Below, piece after piece: positions 21,585-32,161 of a stretch of 64,000 bases of DNA (position 1 is its first letter; the number at the start of each line of letters is the position of its first letter). Where the stretch lies: the NCBI GenBank assembly GCA_964035015.1, contig OZ036006.1, positions 10,502,151 to 10,566,150 on the forward strand, written 5' to 3'. Source of the DNA: Corallium rubrum (lineage: Eukaryota > Cnidaria > Anthozoa > Scleralcyonacea > Coralliidae). The position numbers and the translations under genes are program-made. The notes below the pieces were generated by a model, which saw only the letters and a list, made by a program, of their open reading frames with translations, had not been told where the DNA came from and ran no database searches.

Positions 21585-22585
21585 CATAGAAATAATAGAC
21601 CTAGAATGCGTGCTCTGTCACGTGACAGGGGTCCAAATTAAATTTTATTTTGCCCTTATAGATCCACCATTTTGAATTTTGCTAAGGGGTGGGATATTGG
21701 TGGGATATATACAACAATGATCGCCTCTCAAAATAAAGAATTGGAGGACGTTTCATAGGGAAAAATTGGATACATGCACGACAACAAGTCAGCCACATAC
21801 ACATTAGCATAAAATAAAACAATTTTCAAGACACTTGCTTTATTAAACGTACTAAAAACTATAAGTTCAAAATTATATTTCGATCAATTCACCACAATTA
21901 CAAAAAGCAACAAAAAGTGCTAAACTTGAAACTCAGAAATTGTCTGCATCAAAGCCCGTTTAAAAGAAAAGAAAATAGTCAAATACGTAATGGAAACTAG
22001 GAGAAAATCTTTAAAAAAACACGGATTTAATATCTCAATATAAATAAATGTCGAAAAGACTGATGTATAAAAAGTATGACAGGTGCATAAACATATTTTA
22101 TATTTCAAAAATCACAAGCTAGAAATCCTTATTAGATTGGATAAAAAAGAAAAAAAACACACTTACTGTCTCCTGGATTAATCCTCCACATTCAGTATAA
22201 ATCACATACAGATTGGCAAGTGGGAATCATTCAAATATAATGTAAAACAGTATAAAAAACACTAAAACCATTCGTATTAAAAGGCCGCTATCGTCGCTGC
22301 ATGTCTACATCCAGAGTTTAATGTTCGAAATGTTTTGGCGAAGGATATTGCACTTCATCTTTATAAAATTCACCAATCCAGCAAGTTTTCCGGTACAAAA
22401 AACAAAGAAATTCAGTGCTAAAATACATCCATCACTCCACAACATCACCAACCGCAGCCGTGTTAAAAACTGTTAAAAAGTCCTGGGGCGAGTTCCTTTT
22501 GCCCTTATAAATCCGCCATTTTGTGGCGACAATTTTTTGACTGACGAGAGATAGGAGCACGCATTCTAGGTATAATATTTCTATG
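21585..22585. mobile_element. hAT-like non-autonomous element, ~1 kb
   Basis: The ends CATAGAAATAATAGACCTAG and, at the right, CTAGGTATAATATTTCTATG are inverted with two mismatches, and GAATGCGTGCTC continues the pairing. Both flanks carry AGACATTC (21577-21584 and 22586-22593), a perfect 8-bp duplication. The interior has no transposase frame. It lies just upstream of the putative dystrobrevin promoter. Confidence 0.8.
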
Positions 22586-22664
22586 AGACATTCTCGCCGA
22601 ATCGCTTAGACTGCTTAGTTTGTCTGCTACTCCGTGTAAACGAATGCCCAAGGGCGTAGCGTGC

Positions 22665-22870
22665 GGGGGGTGGGGGGGGGGGGGGGGGTGTACGGGGGTT
22701 GGAAAACTTGTCGGTAAAACAAAGATTTTGCAAAGAAAACCGTGATTTGTCGGTAAATTGATAGGGAATTGGTCGGCAAATTCGTCATAAAAATGAGTTG
22801 GTCGGTAATTGAGGAAGCGCAAGAGGTAACCCCCCCCCCCACCCATCCATCCCCCCACCCCCACCCCCCG
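22665..22870. repeat. G-run / C-run bounded element
   Basis: A G-tract (about 22664-22690) and a C-tract (about 22830-22870) face each other across about 150 bp. GGCGTAGCGTG near 22654 and CACGCTACTG near 22882 look like eroded hAT-type termini. No clear target duplication. The G-tract could form quadruplex structures. Confidence 0.5.
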
Positions 22871-22904
22871 CTCAGAATGGTCACGCTACTGATCTGAAAA
22901 TAAA

Positions 22905-25242
22905 GTACGAAATTTCAATTTATAGCTCGAAATTTCAACTTATAACTCGAAATTTCCACTTATAAGATAAAATTTCGAGTTACAGTGAAACCTGAGTTTT
23001 GCGACCCCATGTTTTGCGACCACCTGTCATATACGACCACTTTTTCTGGCACGGATGATTTGTAGTTGAAATATACCTGCAATGAGCGACCACCTCCCAA
23101 ACAAGATATTTACCTGTTATTAGCGACCAACTCAACGTAAAACTGCCGAAATACGTTAAAGAAATACCCATTTTTTCGTAGTAAACAAACGCAAATTCGA
23201 CCACATGTGAAAACAAGAAACCGGAAGTGTTGCCCAATTGCCGTGTTACCGCATTTTAGTCTTGTTTTGCTTCTCTTTTGAGCATTATTTGATGAACATC
23301 TGTGTGAATTTCTCCAGCCAAAGCCAAATACTTTTTAGTTGAAGTTTGAGAGTTAATACAATGACTGAACAATCCCAAACCATGAGTAATATTAGACAAG
23401 TTGATCTTGACGTTTACCACGACAAGTCACAAGTTTGTATATTTTACAACGGCTTTTTAACTTGGAAAGGAAAGTGACAAAACTGAGTGTTCACATCTGA
23501 TAATTAATAAATGACTACTGGAAGATCGTAAATAAAGCCAAGAGCTTTTAACAAGACCAAACCAGCGCAAAAATTGAATCTGAAACGTAACAAAAACACA
23601 GCGCAAAAACTGAAGTGAACGACAGGACCAGACCATTTTGATATGGAGAACATCGCTCTAATAAGGCCATGATATTAAACACACAAATGTCAAATTCTTT
23701 TATTTTAATATCCAAATAACATATTAACATTAATAAATCAAGACTGCACTTCTTTGAAGTGCTCTTGCTTTTTCCATTTCCCTTGTAAATCTTTATAAAT
23801 CGCCATTTTCCTCAGTAACCATTATTAAACATTGTTTCAATAAAGAACCGCTGCGGGTCGCGGCGCTGCCAAAATGCTGCTATGACGTCACATCACTACC
23901 TGTCTGAACGACCACCAGAGGTGGTCGCAAAACGCAGGTTTCACTGTATAAGTTAAAATTTCGAGTTAGAACTTAAAATTTCTAAATTGAAATTTCGACT
24001 TATAACTCGAAATTTCAACTTATATATCAACTTATATCGCGAGTTATAAGCCGACATTTTAATTAGTTGAAATTTCGAGTTATAAGTCGAAATTTCAATG
24101 TATAAGTTGAAATTTCGAGTTCTAAGTTGAAATTTCGAGTTCTAAGTTGAAATTTCGAGTTCTAAGTTGAAATTTCGGGTTATAAGTTGAAATTTCGAGT
24201 TATAAGTTGAAATTTCGAGTTATAAGCTTAAATTTCGAGTTACAAGTTGGAATTTCGGGTTATAAGTTGAAATTTCGAGTTATAAGTTGAAATTTCGAGT
24301 TCTAAGTTGAAATTTCGAGTTATAAGTCGAAATTTCGAGTTCTAAGTTGAAATTTCGAGTTATAAGTCGGAATTTCGAGTTCTAAGTTGAAATTTCGAGT
24401 TCTAAGTTGAAATTTCGGGTTATAAGTTGAAATTTCGAGTTCTAAGTTGAAATTTCGGGTTATAAGTTGAAATTTCGAGTTATAAGTTGAAATTCTGAGT
24501 TATAAGTTGAAATTTCGAGTTATAAGTTGAAATTTCGGGTTATAAGTTAAAATTTCGAGTTATAAGTTGAAATTTCGAGTTATAAGTTGAAATTTCGAGT
24601 TATAAGTTAAAATTTCGAGTTACAAGTTGAAATTTCGAGTTATAAGTTGAAATTTCGGGTTTTAAGTTGAAATTTCGAGTTATAAGTTGAAATTTCGAGT
24701 TATAAGTTGAAATTCTGAGTTATAAGTTAAAATTTCGGGTTATAAGTTGAAATTTGGAGTTATAAGTTGAAATTTGGAGTTATAAGTTGAAATTCTGAGT
24801 TATAAGTTGAAATTTCGAGTTATAAGTTGAAATTTCGAGTTATAAGTTGAAATTTCGGGTTATAAGTTAAAATTTCGAGTTATAAGTTGAAATTTCGAGT
24901 TATAAGTTGAAATTTCGGGTTTTAAGTTGAAATTTCGAGTTATAAGTTGAAATTTCGAGTTATAAGTTGAAATTCTGAGTTATAAGTTAAAATTTCGGGT
25001 TATAAGTTGAAATTTGGAGTTATAAGTTGAAATTTGGAGTTATAAGTTGAAATTCTGAGTTATAAGTTGAAATTTCGAGTTATAAGTTGAAATTTCGAGT
25101 TCTAAGTTGAAATTTCGAGTTATAAGTCGAAATTTCGGGTTATAAGTTGAAATTTCGCGTTATAAGTTGAAATTTCGAGTTATAAGTTGAAATTTCGTGT
25201 TATAAGTTGAAATTTCGAGTTATAAGTTGAAATTTCGAGTTT
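22905..25242 (+). repeat. 20-bp satellite (GTTATAAGTTGAAATTTCGA), split by a MITE
   Basis: Units of exactly 20 bp run from 23947 to about 25242, with a few irregular units at 22905-22982 on the other side of the inserted MITE. Variants (GGGT, GGAGT, CTGAGT, TTTAAG) recur together: about 180 bp from 24661 is repeated identically from 24921, an offset of 260 bp or 13 units, showing higher-order duplication. CGAAATTTCG is self-complementary. Confidence 0.92.
22983..23946. mobile_element. pogo/Tigger-like MITE inserted in the 20-bp satellite
   Basis: The termini CAGTGAAACCTGAGTTTTGC and, at the right, GCAAAACGCAGGTTTCACTG are inverted with one mismatch. TA at 22981-22982 and 23947-23948 is the target duplication. 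Removing the element and one TA rejoins the satellite phase (CGAGTTATAAGTT). The short frames inside have no recognisable transposase motif. Confidence 0.88.
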
Positions 25243-25564
25243 GCTAAGCCGAATGGTCGAGGTTCAAACTCGAAATTTCGAATTAATTTGTAAGATTTTA
25301 AAAACACGAGTGAAATTAAACCTTAATTTTACGAGAACTCATGCGAGTAGGGGGGTCCGGGAAGCATGCTCCCGGGAAAATTGTGGATTTCTAGATGTAT
25401 CTGAAACATATTTCCTGCATTCTGAGGCAAGTATTTAAATAACCTGAAAGCCATAAATATAACTTTGTTGAAATCAAGGCAGAACATAGAATGATACACG
25501 CCTGTAATTAATATCTTTAGATTTATATATAAACAAATCGCAAATGTAAAAACAGGCTGGAGGC
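25243..25564. other. Spacer with remnant of the 7.7-kb hAT-type MITE
   Basis: Between two tandem arrays, the words GGGGGGTCCGGGAAGCATGC and CCCGGGAAAAT near 25350 resemble the subterminal part of the 7724-8862 element. Otherwise no feature. Confidence 0.5.
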
Positions 25565-26458
25565 ATTTTATGGTGCATATCCCATGGTGATGTGCATGCA
25601 GTTTTCCGGTAAGCAGATAAATATCTCGTGCTTACCGCAAAACAGCATGCACATCACCAGATAACCATCTCGTGGTGATGTGCATGCCATTTTCCGGTAG
25701 GCAGATAACCATCTCGTGGTTATGTGCATGCCGTTTTCCGGTAGGCAGATAACAATGTCGTGGTTATATGCGGTATAGGCAGATAACCATGCACTGGTTA
25801 TCTCGTGGTTATATGCATGCCGTTTTCCGGTAAGCAGATAACCATCTCGTGGTTATGTGCATGCCGTTTTCCGGTAGGCAGATAACCATCTCGTGGTTAT
25901 GTGCATACCGTTTTCTGGTAGGCAGATAACCATCTCGTGGTTATACGCATGCCGTTTTCCAGTAGGTAGATAATCATGTCGTGGTTATGTGCATGCAGTT
26001 TACCTGTAGGCAGATAACCATGTCGTGGTCATGGGCATGCCGTTTTCCGGTAGGTTGATAACCATCTCGTGGTTATCTCCATGCCATTTTCCGGTAGACA
26101 AATAACCATCTCGTGGTTATGTGCATGCCGTTTTCCGGTTGGCAGATAACCATGTCGTGGTTATGTGTATGCCGTTTCCAGGTGGGCAGATAACCATGTC
26201 GTGGTTATGGGCATGCCGTTTTCCGGCAGGCAGATAACCATCTCGTGGTTATATGCATGCCTTTTTCCTGTAGGCAGATAACCATGTCGGGGTTATGTGC
26301 ATGCCGTTTTCCAGTAGCCAGATAACCATGTCGTGGTTATGTGCATGCATGCCGTTTTCCGTTAGGCAGATAACCATCTCGTGGTTATGTGCATGCCGTT
26401 TTCCGGTAGGCGGATAACCATCTCGTATAGTTATCTGCATGCCGTCTTCCGGTAGGCA
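25565..26458 (+). repeat. 44-bp minisatellite with built-in hairpin
   Basis: About 20 imperfect units of 44 bp contain CCGTTTTCCGGTAGGCAGAT, then AACCATCTCGTGGTTAT, then GTGCATG. Each unit carries the complementary pair ATAACCA/TGGTTAT around CTCG or GTCG. The last unit breaks inside GGCAGAT, straight into the 10-bp satellite. Confidence 0.92.
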
Positions 26459-26535
26459 GATTGTTGCGATTTTGTTGCGCTTTTGTTGCGATTTGTCGCG
26501 ATTTCGTTGCGATTTCTTGTGATTTGTTGCGATTG

Positions 26536-26890
26536 TGAAATCGAAACAAATTTCACGATATCTGATTGGTTGTGATTTGTTGCGATTTGCTGCGACTTGT
26601 TGCGATTTTGTTGCGATTTGTTGTGATTTGTTGCGATTGCGAAATCGACACAAATTTCACGATATCTGATTGGTTGTGATTTGTTGCGATTTGTCGCGAT
26701 TTGATGCGATTTCGTTGCGATTTCTTGTGATTTGTTGCGATTGCGAAATCGAAACAAATTTCACGATATCTGATTGGTTGTGATTTGTTGCGATTTGCTG
26801 CGATTTGTTGCGATTTTGTTGCGATTGGTTGTGATTTGTCGCGATTGCGAAATCGACACAAATTTCACGATATCTGATTGGTTGTGATTT
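26536..26890 (+). repeat. ~104-105-bp higher-order unit at the satellite edge
   Basis: A non-satellite insert containing GAAATCGA[A/C]ACAAATTTC and ATATCTGATTGG starts at 26536, 26641, 26745 and 26849. The variable base alternates A, C, A, C, so the real period is a 209-bp dimer. GTGAAA and TTTCAC at the ends of the insert are complementary. Confidence 0.85.
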
Positions 26891-29492
26891 GTTGCGATTT
26901 GTTGCGATTTGTTGCGATTTGTTGCGATTTTGTCGCGATTTTGACGCGATTTGTCGCGATTTGTCGCGATTTGTTGCGATTTTGTTGCGATTCGTTGCGA
27001 TTGGTTGTGATTTGTTGCGATTTGTTGTGATTTGTTGCAATTTGTTGCGATTTGTTGTGATTTGTTGTGATTTGTTGCGATTTGTTGTTGCGATTTGTTG
27101 CGATTTGTTGTGATTTGTTGCGCTTTGTTGTGATTTGTTGCGATTTGTTGTGATTTGTAGCGATTTGTTGCGATTTGTTGTGATTTGTTGTGATTTGTTG
27201 TGATTTGTTGCGATTGTTGCGATTTGTTGCGATTTGTTGTGATTTGTTGTGATTTGTTGTGATTTGTTGTGATTTGTTGCGATTTGTTGTGATTTGTTCT
27301 GATTTGTTCCAATTTGTTCCGTTTTGTTGTGATTTGTTGCGATTTGTTGTGATTTGTTGTGATTTGTTCCGCTTTGTTCCGATTTGTTGTGATTTGTTGC
27401 GATTTGTTGTGATTTGTTGTGATTTGTTGCGATTTGTTGCGATTTGTCGTGATTTGTTGTGATTTGTTGCGATTTGTTGTGATTTGTTGTGATTTGTTGC
27501 GATTTGTTGCGATTTGTCGTGATTTGTTGTGATTTGTTGCGATTTGTTGTGATTTGTTGCGATTTGTTGCGATTTGTTGTGATTTGTTGCGATTTGTTGT
27601 GATTTGTTGCGATTTGTTGTGATTTGTTGCGATTTGTTGTGATTTGTTGTGATTTGTTGCGATTTGTTGTGATTTGTTGCGATTTGTTGTGATTTGTTGC
27701 GATTTGTTGTGATTTGTTGCGATTTGTTGTGATTTGTTGCGATTTGCTGTGATTTGTTGCGATTTGTTGTGATTTGTTGCGATTTGTTGTGATTTGTTGT
27801 GATTTGTTGCGATTTGTTGCGATTTGTTGTGATTTGTTGTGATTTGTTGTGATTTGTTGTGATTTGTTGCGATTTGTTGTGATTTGTTCCGTTTTGTTGT
27901 GATTTGTTGTGATTTGTTGTGATTTGTTGTGATTTGTTGCGATTTGTTGTGATTTGTTGCGATTTGTTGTGATTTGTTGTGATTTGTTGCGATTTGTTGT
28001 GATTTGTTGCGATTTGTTGTGATTTGTTGCGATTTGTTGTGATTTGTTGCGATTTGTTGTGATTTGTTGCGATTTGCTGTGATTTGTTGCGATTTGTTGT
28101 GATTTGTTGCGATTTGTTGCGATTTGTTCCGATTTGTTGTGATTTGTTATGATTTGTTGCGATTTGTCGTGATTTAATGTGATTTGTTGTGATTTGTTGC
28201 GATTTGTTGTGATTTGTTGTGATTTGTTCCGATTTGTTGCGATTTGTTGGGATTTGTTGCGATTTGTTGTGATTTGTTGTGATTTGTTGCGCTTTGTTGT
28301 GATTTGTTGTGATTTGTTGTGATTTGTTGTGATTTGTTCCGATTTGTTCCGATTTGTTGTGATTTGTTGTGATTTGTTGCGATTTGTTCCAATTTGTTGT
28401 GATTTCTTGTGATTTGTTGCGATTTGTGCGATTTGTCGTGATTTGTTGTGATTTGTTGTGATTTGTTGCGATTTGTTGCGATTTGTTGTAATTTGTTGTG
28501 ATTTGTTGTGATTTGTTCCGATTTGTTCCGATTTGTTGTGATTTGTTGTGATTTGTTGCGATTTGTTCCAATTCGTTGTGATTTCTTGTGATTTGTTGCG
28601 ATTTGTGCGATTTGTCGTGATTTGTTGTGATTTGTTGTGATTTGTTGTGATTTGTTGTGATTTGTTGTGATTTGTTGCGATTTGTTCCGATTTGTTGTGA
28701 TTTGTTGTGATTTGTTGTGATTTGCTGTGATTTGGCTGTGATTTGTTGCGATTTGTTGTGATTTGTTGTGATATGTTGCGATTTGTTGCGATTTGTGCGA
28801 TTTGTCGTGATTTCTTGTGATTTGTTGCGATTTGTTGTGATTTGTTGCGATTTGTTGTGATTTGTTGCGATTTGTTGTGATTTGTTGTCATTTGTAGTCA
28901 TTTGTTGCGATTTGTTGCGATTTGTTGCGATTTGTTGCGATTTGTCGTGAATTGTTGTAATTTGTTGCGATTTGTTGTTATTTGTTGTGATTTGTTGCGA
29001 TTTGTTGTGATTTGTCGTAATTTGTTGCGATTTGTTGTGATTTGTTGCGATTTGTTGTGATTTGTCGAGATTTGTCGCGATTTGTCGCGATTTGTTGTGA
29101 TTTGTTGCGATTTGTTGTGATTTGTTGCGATTTGTTGTGATTTGTTGCGATTTGCTGTGATTTGTTGCGATTTGTTGTGATTTGTTGCGATTTGTTGCGA
29201 TTTGTTGCGATTTGTTGTGATTTGTTGCGATTTGTTGCGATTTGTTGTGATTTGTTGCGATTTGTTGCGATTTGTTGCGATTTGTTGTGATTTGTTGCGA
29301 TTTGTTGCGATTTGTTGCGATTTGTTGCGATTTGTTGCGATTTGTTGCGATTTGTTGCGATTTGTTGCGATTTGTTGTGATTTGTTGCGATTTGTTGCGA
29401 TTTGTTGCGATTTGTTGCGATTTGTTGCGATTTGTTGTGATTTGTTGTGATTTGTTGCGATTTGTTGCGATTTGTTGCGATTTGTTGCGATT

Positions 29493-29627
29493 TAATTCTT
29501 TGAACGTTTTCATGGCGATAAAGTAATATAAATAAGTTTTGTGGAAACACCACGTAAACTATTTCTTTGCTAAATTTCTTAGCAAAGAAATAGTTTACGT
29601 GGTGTTTCCACAAAACTTATTTATATT
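29493..29627. repeat. Perfect 49-bp hairpin inserted in the satellite, copy 1
   Basis: The arms at 29525-29573 and 29579-29627 are exact complements of 49 bases around the loop ATTTC. The left arm begins AATATAAATAAGTTTTGTGG. A 32-base single-copy leader (29493-29524, with TTTGAACGTTTTCATGGCG) precedes the left arm. Confidence 0.92.
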
Positions 29628-29816
29628 GTTGCGATTTGTTGTGATTTGTTGCGATTTGTTGCGATTTGTTGCGATTTGTTGCGATTTGTTGCGATTTGTT
29701 GTGATTTGTTGCGATTTGTTGCGATTTGTTGCGATTTGTTGCGATTTGTTGTGATTTGTTGCGATTTGTTGCGATTTGTTGCGATTTGTTGCGATTTGTT
29801 GCGATTTGTTGCGATT

Positions 29817-29951
29817 TAATTCTTTGAACGTTTTCATGGCGATAAAGTAATATAAATAAGTTTTGTGGAAACACCACGTAAACTATTTCTTTGCTATATT
29901 TCTTAGCAAAGAAATATTTTACGTGGTGTTTCCACAAAACTTATTTATATT
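29817..29951. repeat. Same hairpin, copy 2
   Basis: This repeats the leader and hairpin 324 bp downstream of copy 1, with one arm mismatch (GTTTACG versus TTTTACG) and one loop change. The spacing and the satellite between them indicate duplication of a 324-bp block, not two insertions. Confidence 0.9.
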
Positions 29952-32161
29952 GTTGCGATTTGTTGTGATTTGTTGCGATTTGTTGCGATTTGTTGCGATT
30001 TGTTGTGATTTGTTGCGATTTGTTGCGATTTGTTGCGATTTGTTGTGATTTGTTGCGATTTGTTGCGATTTGTTGCGATTTGTTGCGATTTGTTGCGATT
30101 TGTTGCGATTTGTTGCGATTTGTTGCGATTTGTTGTGATTTGTTGCGATTTGTTGCGATTTGTTGTGATTTGTTGTGATTTGTTGTGATTTGTTGCGATT
30201 TGTTGCGATTTGTTGCGATTTGTTGCGATTTGTTGCGATTTGTTGCGATTTGTTGCGATTTGTTGCGATTTGTTGCGATTTGTTGCGATTTGTTGCGATT
30301 TGTTGTGATTTGTTGCGATTTGTTGCGATTTGTTGTGATTTGTTGCGATTTGTTGCGATTTGTTGCGATTTGTTGCGATTTGTTGCGATTTGTTGCGATT
30401 TGTTGCGATTTGTTGCGATTTGATGCGATTTGTTGCGATTTGTTGTGATTTGTTGCGATTTGTTGCGATTTGTTGCGATTTGTTGCGATTTGTTGCGATT
30501 TGTTGTGATTTGTTGCGATTTGTTGCGATTTGTTGCGATTTGTTGCGATTTGTTGCGATTTGTTGCGATTTGATGCGATTTGTTGCGATTTGTTGCGATT
30601 TGTTGCGATTTGTTGCGATTTGTTGCGATTTGTTGCGATTTGTTGTGATTTGTTGCGATTTGTTGCGATTTGTTGCGATTTGTTGCGATTTGTTGCGATT
30701 TGTTGCGATTTGTTGCGATTTGTTGTGATTTGTTGCGATTTGTTGCGATTTGTTGCGATTTGTTGCGATTTGTTGCGATTTGTTGCGATTTGTTGCGATT
30801 TGTTGCGATTTGTTGTGATTTGTTGTGATTTGTTGTGATTTGTTGCGATTTGTTGCGATTTGTTGTGATTTGTTGTGATTTGTTGCGATTTGTTGCGCTT
30901 TGTTGCGATTTGTTGCGATTTGTTGCGATTTGTTGTGATTTGTTGCGATTTGTTGCGATTTGTTGTGATTTGTTGTGATTTGTTGTGATTTGTTGTGATT
31001 TGTTGCGATTTGTTGCGATTTGTTGCGATTTGTTGCGATTTGTTGCGATTTGTTGCGATTTGTTGCGATTTGTTGCGATTTGTTGCGATTTGTTGCGATT
31101 TGATGCGATTTGTTGCGATTTGTTGCGATTTGTTGCGATTTGTTGCGATTTGTTGCGATTTGTTGCGATATGTTGCGATTTGTTGCGATTTGTTGCGATT
31201 TGTTGCGATTTGTTGCGATTTGTTGCGATTTGTTGCGATTTGTTGCGATTTGTTGCGATTTGTTGCGATTTGTTGCGATTTGTTGCGATTTGTTGCGATT
31301 TGTTGCGATTTGTTGCGATTTGTTGTGATTTGTTGTGATTTGTTGCGATTTGTTGCGATTTGTTGCGATTTGTTGCGATTTGTTGCGATTTGTTGCGATT
31401 TGTTGCGATTTGTTGTGATTTGTTGCGATTTGTTGCGATTTGTTGCGATTTGTTGCGATTTGTTGCGATTTGTTGTGATTTGTTGTGATTTGTTGCGATT
31501 TGTTGCGATTTGTTGTGATTTGTTGTGATTTGTTGCGATTTGTTGCGATTTGTTGCGATTTGTTGCGATTTGTTGCGATTTGTTGTGATTTGTTGTGATT
31601 TGTTGGGATTTGTTGCGATTTGTTGCGATTTGTTGCGATTTGTTGCGATTTGTTGTGATTTGTTGTGATTTGTTGCGATTTGCTGTGATTTGTTGTGATT
31701 TGTTGCGATTTGTTGCGATTTGTTGCGATTTGTTGTGATTTGTTGCGATTTGTTGCGATTTGTTGCGATTTGTTGCGATTTGTTGCGATTTGTTGCGATT
31801 TGTTGCGATTTGTTGTGATTTGTTGTGATTTGTTGCGATTTGTTGCGATTTGTTGCGATTTGTTGCGATTTGTTGTGATTTGTTGTGATTTGTTGTGATT
31901 TGTTGCGATTTGTTGTGATTTGTTGCGATTTGTTGCGATTTGTTGCGACTTGTTGCGATTTCTTGCGATTTGTTGCGATTTGTTGCGATTTGTTGCGATT
32001 TGTTGCGATTTGTTGCGATTTGTTGTGATTTGTTGTGATTTGTTGTCATTTGTTGCGATTTGTTGCGATTTGTTGCGATTTGTTGTGATTTGTTGTGATT
32101 TGTTGCGATTTGTTGTGATTTGTTGCGATTTGTTGCGATTTGATGCGATTTGATGCGATTT

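Larger units (their letters stand above)
26459..32161 (+). repeat. 10-bp satellite array, left block
   Basis: Head-to-tail GATTTGTTGC and GATTTGTTGT monomers. The left 3 kb is heterogeneous (GTTCC, TTGTCG, GCGCTTTG, CGTGATTTG variants), whereas from about 29.6 kb nearly every monomer is one of the two types. The minus-strand translation is an endless 10-residue cycle (NKSQQIATNR or NKSQQITTNH). The + strand gives LLRFVAICCD, stopped only where T-type monomers fall in one phase. No coding function is supported. Confidence 0.97.

Noticed and set aside
22505..22884. Pro/Gly-rich minus ORFs
   Set aside because: Produced by the facing poly-G and poly-C tracts.
22980..23730. Short minus ORFs in the pogo/Tigger-like MITE as a transposase
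   Set aside because: No helix-turn-helix or DDE-type motif; the element is too short for an autonomous copy.
24061..25242. CRISPR-like regular repeats
   Set aside because: Units are contiguous 20-mers without unique spacers, in an animal genome; this is a satellite.
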